This document shows, piece by piece, positions 57,526 through 64,000 of a stretch of 64,000 bases of DNA. The stretch is from contig CADCXA010000050.1 in the NCBI GenBank assembly GCA_902806565.1, positions 186,001-250,000 on the forward strand, written 5' to 3'. The notes under the pieces were generated by a model. The model was not told the DNA's origin. It did no database searches and worked only from the letters and a program-made list of their open reading frames with translations. The stretch's first letter is position 1. The number at the start of each line of letters is the position of its first letter. A program made the translations under genes and the position numbers. The stretch comes from Hypoxylon rubiginosum. Its lineage: Eukaryota; Ascomycota; Sordariomycetes; Xylariales; Hypoxylaceae.

Positions 57526-59579
57526 ATGTCTGAGGAGCTCCTCAAAGCTTGCAAGGTTCTAGAGGAAGCCCGGACCCCCTGGTCCCAAAAGGCATCTGAC
57601 GATCTTGTGCACTGTAAGTCTTCATTTCTCATATCAAACGACAGACTAGCTAATCCACCTTTGTAGTGGTCCCTGACAATGTCACCGCACAAGATATGAA
57701 AGGATTCTTGTCAGAAGATGGCGCAGAGAAGTTGGTATATAATTTATGAGCTGTTCTTCAAGAGGGAATCTTGTGCTAAGCAGCCATAACATTCAGGGCT
57801 CGGTAGCCGCACTCTGGGCAGCGCACACCGGCATCCAGAAGATCTCGCAGGATGTCAAAAATGGGAAGCATGATGTGGAAGACGACTTGAATAGCATGCT
57901 TATTGAGATCGCCGATCGTATAAGCATTATTATCCTACCGGTGTGCGATGGTGCTGCATTAGACGACGGTACGGCCTCTTTTTCTTTTCTCATTTCACAG
58001 TGTGGCAGGCCATTTTGGACTAACTAGCATATACACAGACACGACAGACTATGCCGCACTGCAACAGAAAGCCGACCTAGGTCTCGCCGCTCTCGACCAG
58101 CTCACCAAGCTACTCCCCGGCGGACCCTCGAAGCTCCTAGCCTCGACGCACCTCCGGCTAACCGCGTTTACGGACCCCGCAGACCCCTGGACGTCGCCGA
58201 CCAAAAGCGCAGAGCTCTCCCGAGCGCTCCTGCAGCCCCTCGACGCGCCGGAGCGGCGGGAGCAGCGGACGCGGCTCATCGCCCAGGACATCCTGACCGG
58301 CTTTCTGCGCCCGCTCTTCTCGAGGTCTCGCCCCACAGCCGTCACGGCGTCGGGCCGCAAGGCCGAGTTCGTCGAGACGTCGCGGTACGACAGTGTTGCG
58401 AGCGAATCGCCCGAGACCAAGCCCTGGAAGTACGCCCGCCGGTACGCGGTCACGGCGTTCGCGTGGGCGGTGCAGCATGCGGATGTAAGTCTCTTTCTCC
58501 CTTCCTTTTCCTATTACCTACTACTAAAGACTCCCTATCGACGATCCCCTAATCAAACCTACCTTCCCCGCACCCGCTAACCGGAGAAACGCAGTCCGGA
58601 CTACTACAAAAACACTGGCCCCTCTACACCCCCGTGCTCCTGACGCTGCTCGACGAGCCGCAGCCCGCGGCCCTCAAGGTGCGGGCGCTCGGCCTCCTCC
58701 GCGCCTTCTGGGCGCGGTGCCCCGCCGGCCTGATGCGGCAGACGGGGCTGGCCGACGTCTTCGAGCAGGCCGCGTTCCCCGCGGTGCTGTACCTGCCGAC
58801 CCTCACGCCCGAGGACGAGTCCCTGGCGATCCTGGGGGCCGCGTATCCCGCGCTGATCGAGATGGCCGGCCTAGCTGCCGATCATGGTGATCCCGGTGCG
58901 GTTCCGCGACCCGGTGGGGATCTGCAGCAGCAACAACAGCAACAGCAGCTTACCGAAGTGCAGCGGAAGCTACTAGACAAGATTATCAGGGAGGGTATCC
59001 TAGTTGGATATCACCACGCGAAGGAACACATCCGGATCGTCAGTCTACTATGCGAAACGCTCGTTTGTATTATAAACGGGATGGGTATACTAGCCGTGAA
59101 ACATCTCAAAGTACCGTTCCTCCCCGTTCCCCGTTGCCATCCCTATTTATGCATTTAAGACCGGTGCCAAACCAGCCCACCAGACTCTAATCGAGATTAT
59201 ACTAATTTAACACTAGGATTTCATACCTGTGGCTTCCGAGATCCTGACCGACCCCTTCGGAACCCAACACCCGCCTTCTCTCCTGTCGGCCGCGCAGCTG
59301 CTACAGGCGATCCTACGCGCATGCTGGCCGCGGATCCCGCACTACTGCAACGAAATAATCAAAATGCTCATGCTCTGCTGGCTCAACCTCGACGACGAAA
59401 ACTCGGTCCCACCCGATAGCTCGACCTTAAGCAAGTTGAAGCCGGAGCTAACTAAGACCGCCGACATGCTGTTCGCAGTAATGAAGGCAGCCCAAGTCGA
59501 CCTTAGCGAGCGCGTAGACCCTCTTATCGAGAAGGAGCCACAATTAGAGAAGCTCTTTAAAGCAAGGAATTTAGGATGA
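57526..59579 (+). CDS. TTI2: TTI2, subunit of the TTT chaperone complex
   Basis: Tel2-interacting protein 2: with Tel2 and Tti1 it helps fold and stabilise PI3K-like kinases (TOR, ATM/ATR types). Six exons: 57526-57613, 57667-57734, 57797-57968, 58039-58484, 58595-59110, 59217-59579; 550 aa. The protein is a helical HEAT-like solenoid; family-like segments are LRLTAFTDPADPW, RYAVTAFAWAVQHAD, LKVRALGLLRAFWARC and, near the end, LLQAILRACWPRIPHYCNEI and LMLCWLNL. A Gln tract (eight Q) interrupts the middle. The call rests on segment resemblance and length. Exons 4-5 are strongly GC-rich while exons 1-3 are not. It converges on FIG4 with only about 100 bp between stops. Confidence 0.82.
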
Positions 59580-59680
59580 AGCGACTTTCATAGGTCGTTA
59601 TTGCCACAGAAGAGAGGGAATTAAGGAGACCCAAATTCCACATATGTGTTACTCATGGACGGTTGCGCAGCCGACGAATC

Positions 59681-62653
59681 CTAGTCGGCCGGCTGCTGTT
59701 TGAAGAGTGACTTGCCCCTAAGCCATTTCCTATATGCCTTATATCGCTTCTTCGGCAAGTCCTCGTCCGTCACGGTCAGCGGGTTTTCGCCGATTCGAAG
59801 CAGATCATTGTAGGCTTCGATGTCCTCTTCAGTGCCATTCGGATCTAGGCCCTCCGTCTGCCAGCTTCCGTTGAGGTACTCTTGGTATTCCGAAGAGTCG
59901 ACGTCGGGCGGTGCTTCATTAGAGATGACCAGAGGAAGACTCTGTGGGTGGCTGATGTATCGTGCATAGTCGTCCGTCTCTTGCGCGCTGACGGACGGGT
60001 TAAGCGACTCCTGGACGATATTGGCAAATGTCCATTGCGCGGCTTTCGTCTTCTCTTGAGGAGTCTGCTTCGGTTTAGCGTGGTCACCATTCCTCTCCAG
60101 GGTATCTTTCATGATACTATGAGGGATCGTAGGCCCTCTGTCTGGCTGCAAGGGTTGAAGCCAGCGGTGTATCGAGATACCTCTGACACTAGCTTTCTCT
60201 GTCATGGCAGATTCGGAGTCGTCATCGACCGCCGACTTATAAGATTCTTGAGGATCGACAATAGTCACTTCCTTTTTTGCCGCCGTCTTTTTCTTCTCCT
60301 GTGACTCCCCGTCGCCCTCGGTGCGGACCCGGAAGGGACTCAAGTCATACTTTCCTTCCTGTGTTGACTTGAAGGGAATGTATTTGATTGTTGAGTTCAT
60401 CTTGTACGGGAACATCTTGGGAAAAGACGACAAGGTTGATGGGCGGTAGTATTCAAGCCAATAGTCGTCGAAGAATGAAACGGGCTTATTAGCCATCTCT
60501 CCTTTCGGCCGCACGAACGCAGGAATGGTCCGCTTCTCAAGGTGTGCTGGTGTGTACCAATGAATATAGTCGTAGTTTTCCTTCTGAGACCACGCTCGGG
60601 GGTCCGCGTGATGGAGGTAGTAATCTGTAGAAAGATCCCACAGCATTGGCTGCCCCTGCGCGAAGATATAGTTCCCGAGGAAGAGATTGTAGGCTTCCTG
60701 TCTTTGACTGTCCAAGAAAGAGTTGTTGTAATATCGCTTGAAGCTCTCTATCATATCACGAGAGTGGCTCGTCCATTGATTGATCTTGCGATACGTCTCC
60801 ATAGTATTTACCAATTGAGAGCCGCCGTACTGGACTGCGATCGTGTCACCGTGGTCGTGGTACATATGGGTGAAGAGGTTAACCGCATCCGTGTCGTAGT
60901 CAATCGTCGTGTCTTCGAGGATCCCAAGGGCATGTAGCTGATGTCCTAGCGCACGTTTCCCAATCACGAATTGCGCCGCGTTCGTGCGGTCTAGGCAGTC
61001 AATACAATTTGTTCTCGCAACGCCGTTCTGAACACTAGTTGGGGTGATATCACCATCGCCATTATGGAAAATGCCCGTCGTCGTCACAACAGTCTCGGCA
61101 ATACTCTCGAGTATACTAATGACATCTTGGTCCTTGCTCTTGGCTGCCCTACTCATATCCCAAGCTTTATGAATGATCTTGTGGCGATTGGGCAAAAACT
61201 GGTTGAGGTAGTTGATGGCATTGGTATATTCTTCAAGCAGCTTGGATTCACGTGGCGTTCTCTCTCTTGCCTTGATGAGGTTAAGCGCATAAATAGGGGA
61301 ACCGTAGCGCTCGAACAGGTTGTCGAAGTGCAACGCGGCCGCCGTATAAAATGGGTCGATGAGATTCAGTTCAATCGGCGGTTTTGGCGTTACGCCCATG
61401 TTATCCTGCGTCCAATGGAGGGGGATACTTCCTCGGTGCTGGACATACGAGGTGAACTGGGGGTTCGCAAAGAGCTTTGCGCCGGGCGAATGGAACGAAG
61501 TCGTTAAAGCTTCGGAGACGACCTGCTCTGTTTCGACATCATTTGCGACGTAACCCAGGTCATTGGCACCGCGCTTTAAGAACCTGGCGCCGGCAAAGTA
61601 CCGTGACCGACGAGCGATGATGGTTATATGGGCTGTCCTGCCGTATATGGAGATGGCAGCTTGGTCTATGTATCCGTGTATAATGGGACGGCACCAATCG
61701 AAGGGGTCATAAAGAGCGTCTTCGGCCGGCTGCAGGAGGTGGCTATTCCAGATGAACATGGAGTTGTAGTCGTCATATGTTGTACCAGGCATGCCGTTTA
61801 GTAGAGCAATTCTTTCTCTGGTGATGTTATGTTGCAAGGTCCTGGTAATGTCGTAGGAGTAGCTATAGTAGAATGACCTAGTTAGATCTAGGTTCTTGAG
61901 AATGTTCAAGAAGCGTTGCTCTTCTACATGGCGAGCGTCCGTCTTGAACTTCGCAGGCGTCAAAGGAATGAGCTCGGTTCCGTCAATCTGGTAGATGTAA
62001 TGCCCTCCAATCATGGCAACTGTGCTCTTCTTGGTGATGAGGAGCATATAGTAGGGACCGGTGAACTTGATGAAGCCCAAAATACCCCAAGTCGTACATC
62101 TCTGCTTGATACCTCCGGTACCCTTGTTTCCATCGTCGATAGTATTCAGCAATGAATTCATCTCCTTCTGGCTGTATATGGTCTTGTCATCGGTTATGCT
62201 TAGATCCGAGTCGTGAGTATTACGGTCGATCTTCAGGATGCGATAGCGCTTCTCGGTGACGTCTCCTCCGACAATGTAGTACCGGCTCGCGGTCTCATAT
62301 AGGGTGAACTTGTGCATCTTGTAGGCTGATCGAATAGGTGCTCGCTCTTCTTCGGGAGGGGTTGCGACTCTAGAGGACAAGTCGGGACTACTCGTCCGAA
62401 CGAAAGGTCGAGCTATAGCTGGCTCCTCATCGTTATCATCTTCGACGGTTCGTTTCTGCGCCTGGACGGTCTGGAGGAGGGTGTCGCTACTAGCGTTATT
62501 TTGCAAGAGAGGGAACGCAGGCTCTAATGGCTTAGGGCTCGGATCCTCCGTATCAGTGGGCTCGTGGTTAGATGTACGAGAAGGTTGGGTTGGTGGTTGA
62601 GAAGGCTGGCCAGTGGTAGCCCCGACACCGTGTTGATCAATCGCATCGGCCAT
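59681..62653 (-). CDS. FIG4: FIG4 polyphosphoinositide phosphatase (Sac domain)
   Basis: Phosphatase acting on PI(3,5)P2 at the vacuole or late endosome, working with Vac14 and the Fab1 kinase. One uninterrupted exon of 990 aa. A low-complexity, disordered N-terminus (to about residue 95) precedes the Sac domain; the catalytic CX5R motif is C550-IDCLD-R556 within RTNCIDCLDRTNAAQ. Other Sac segments: TWGILGFIKFTGPYYMLLI, MFIWNSHLL, ANDVETEQ and TVAVQYGGSQL-like DTIAVQYGGSQL. After it come the Fig4-specific NSFLDSQRQEAYNLFLG and a long charged tail. Start ATG 62653 is preferred because codons upstream in frame begin with TTG. Key catalytic residues are intact. Confidence 0.95.
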   Translation of the reverse strand: MADAIDQHGVGATTGQPSQPPTQPSRTSNHEPTDTEDPSPKPLEPAFPLLQNNASSDTLLQTVQAQKRTVEDDNDEEPAIARPFVRTSSPDLSSRVATPPEEERAPIRSAYKMHKFTLYETASRYYIVGGDVTEKRYRILKIDRNTHDSDLSITDDKTIYSQKEMNSLLNTIDDGNKGTGGIKQRCTTWGILGFIKFTGPYYMLLITKKSTVAMIGGHYIYQIDGTELIPLTPAKFKTDARHVEEQRFLNILKNLDLTRSFYYSYSYDITRTLQHNITRERIALLNGMPGTTYDDYNSMFIWNSHLLQPAEDALYDPFDWCRPIIHGYIDQAAISIYGRTAHITIIARRSRYFAGARFLKRGANDLGYVANDVETEQVVSEALTTSFHSPGAKLFANPQFTSYVQHRGSIPLHWTQDNMGVTPKPPIELNLIDPFYTAAALHFDNLFERYGSPIYALNLIKARERTPRESKLLEEYTNAINYLNQFLPNRHKIIHKAWDMSRAAKSKDQDVISILESIAETVVTTTGIFHNGDGDITPTSVQNGVARTNCIDCLDRTNAAQFVIGKRALGHQLHALGILEDTTIDYDTDAVNLFTHMYHDHGDTIAVQYGGSQLVNTMETYRKINQWTSHSRDMIESFKRYYNNSFLDSQRQEAYNLFLGNYIFAQGQPMLWDLSTDYYLHHADPRAWSQKENYDYIHWYTPAHLEKRTIPAFVRPKGEMANKPVSFFDDYWLEYYRPSTLSSFPKMFPYKMNSTIKYIPFKSTQEGKYDLSPFRVRTEGDGESQEKKKTAAKKEVTIVDPQESYKSAVDDDSESAMTEKASVRGISIHRWLQPLQPDRGPTIPHSIMKDTLERNGDHAKPKQTPQEKTKAAQWTFANIVQESLNPSVSAQETDDYARYISHPQSLPLVISNEAPPDVDSSEYQEYLNGSWQTEGLDPNGTEEDIEAYNDLLRIGENPLTVTDEDLPKKRYKAYRKWLRGKSLFKQQPAD

Positions 62654-62867
62654 TGCCACCAACAGTAGCGAGCCGATGAAGCATATTCAGGAAGTATGCA
62701 AGAGACCAGGTTATCGGAAGGTATTTATAAGATATCAGAACTCTCCAGTCAAAAAAGACGTGATGTCCTTAAAGCCGAGCTTTGTTGCTTTCCGATAACT
62801 TGAAGCTTGGGGATTCAAGATCAGCCACTTAGGTGTCTATCGATAAAAAGACAGGTAGATGGCGGGC

Positions 62868-62899
62868 CGCTAATGCGCTAATGCGCTAATGCGCTAATG
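62868..62899. repeat. 8-bp tandem repeat, unit CGCTAATG, 4 copies
   Basis: Four perfect copies about 215 bp upstream of the FIG4 start, with one further isolated copy at about 62912-62919. Confidence 0.9.
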
Positions 62900-63628
62900 C
62901 TAAATTTAATACGCTAATGGAACTTAAGCTTGGGTCTTCTAGCGATCTAGAACATGCCCATTTATTGTCAAAGTCGTGCAATTACATCATAGCCTTGTTA
63001 TAATCATTCCTTACCTAAGGTATGCATAAAATTAGACATTTATTATATGCTTTGCATGTGAAAGAAGTCGGGGAAAATGATATACAGAAGTTGGTATCTT
63101 ATTGGAGATCAGGCGAGACTATTATGTTAAGCATGTCTTCATAAATAGGTATGAAAACGTCCAATATATGGGCAGAAATGCAAGCAGCATAATATCTCGT
63201 CCCCCAGAATAGGGTGAGCTAGATGGAAAAGGTCGCTAAATTCCGAATTGCTTGTTCTATCATCAACATACCGACGAATGTCTCCTCTCTCTATCTTAGT
63301 CGGATATTATGCAAGACTGTATTCTACGGATTAGACATGTTCGTAATATCATTAATCAGCGTACCTGGATAGCCAGTTGTAGTCTTCGCGACATTCCTCC
63401 CAACGTTAGCAAACAGTAGGACGAGATACACCATATCCGCCTCGCTCAGCTCGTTTCGCGACACGTTACGTCTACTAGGGTTAGACGCAGTATAACGCTA
63501 TCACATCTGGCGCCCGTGTTAAGTGTAGCACCATGATTAGCTCTAGCAACCTCAAGACATATCAAATCCTTAGGAACCACTATGACCAAATAACCAGCAT
63601 ATAGATAGTCGGCTGAGGGGATGAGAAG

Positions 63629-63660
63629 TGGGAGGTGGGAGGTGGGAGGTAGGAGGTAGG
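63629..63660. repeat. 7-bp purine repeat, units GGGAGGT and AGGAGGT
   Basis: A short G/A-rich tandem on the plus strand with one T per unit; three GGGAGGT-type then two AGGAGGT-type copies. Confidence 0.8.
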
Positions 63661-64000
63661 AGACCGAGCCAAGTTCGAAGAATCTCGCGAAATGAAGCCC
63701 ACGGACAGCTGCAGGATCAAACTCGGGTAACTGCAGGTTCGATTCGTACGCCTCATTATAAAGTGTAAGGGTAGGGGGACTTGGATTTAACCGCAGCCTC
63801 ACGGCTAGACGAGGTTATGTGCGGAAAAGGCGCCAGAGGACCTGACCAAGGAATTAGCTTGGGCTTTCACTCCAAGAATAAAAAGTCAACGGGGAGGGAA
63901 GTACGGTCGTAATCGAGGGTACGATGCAATGGTCTTGGATGTTGAGTCTGCAGCATTCCTTATCTTGTCACAGGAAACCAGCATGCAAAGACCCCATCCC

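Larger units (their letters stand above)
62654..64000. other. Intergenic region at the right edge
   Basis: Upstream sequence of FIG4 and beyond. It holds an 8-bp tandem CGCTAATG (62868-62899), a TTACCTAAGGTA motif at 63011-63022 and a GGGAGGT repeat at about 63629-63660. A 118-codon minus-strand frame (63446-63802) runs through the latter repeat and is not called. The window ends here, so a gene could begin beyond it. Confidence 0.45.

Noticed and set aside
58049..58478. Antisense ORFs under TTI2 exon 4
   Set aside because: Shadow frames of a GC-rich exon.
63446..63802. 118-codon minus-strand ORF at the right edge
   Set aside because: Runs through the GGGAGGT purine repeat and has no family resemblance; it could still be part of something beyond the window.

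Overview
The window is nuclear DNA of a filamentous ascomycete (Pezizomycotina, probably a Sordariomycete). Genes are split by many short introns (mostly 46-145 bp) with fungal GT...CTAAC/CTGAC...AG signals, and the proteins belong to fungal families: ANP1 mannosyltransferase, GEA-type Arf exchange factor, DUF3405, Egh16-like, fungal rhodopsin-like and FLC/TRP-like. I rebuilt gene models by joining exons by eye; every reported intron chain keeps the reading frame. There are 21 protein-coding genes and one clear pseudogene. I saw no tRNA, rRNA, CRISPR array or intact transposon.

Layout. 0.6-14.6 kb is a dense housekeeping block: ANP1 (Golgi mannan polymerase), a GBF1/Gea Arf-GEF (Golgi traffic), a U1A/U2B''-like snRNP protein, V-ATPase subunit D (VMA8, minus strand) and splicing factor SYF1. 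15.5-16.0 kb holds a small uncharacterised gene. 16-48 kb is looser and accessory in character, with long intergenic spacers: a secreted Egh16-like protein, CCA1 tRNA nucleotidyltransferase, a cytochrome P450, two small or uncharacterised genes (one with a CHORD-like zinc domain), a DUF3405 type-II membrane protein, a single-pass surface protein, a cysteine-rich secreted peptide of 76 aa, a hydrophilic orphan, a Thr/Ser-rich secreted protein, a rhodopsin-like 7-TM protein and a Dal5-type MFS permease. 47-51 kb is gene-free and contains a 1.3-kb island of almost pure A+T flanked by decayed coding remnants. 51-63 kb returns to conserved genes: an FLC/TRP-like membrane protein, a secreted protein of unknown family followed by a decayed paralogue, TTI2 and FIG4.

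How they fit together. Several genes act in the secretory or endomembrane system (ANP1, Gea, VMA8, FIG4, FLC) and two act in splicing (snRNP protein, SYF1), but nothing shows co-regulation; this looks like ordinary fungal gene order. The 16-48 kb part carries surface and secreted proteins typical of niche interaction, but has no PKS, NRPS or terpene synthase, so the P450 and MFS gene do not form a recognisable biosynthetic cluster. The most unusual points are a GC-AG intron and a possible dual start in CCA1, an 11-nt micro-exon in VMA8, frame-neutral introns that ORF callers would read through, the decayed secreted paralogue, and the AT island with its 11-bp tandem repeat.
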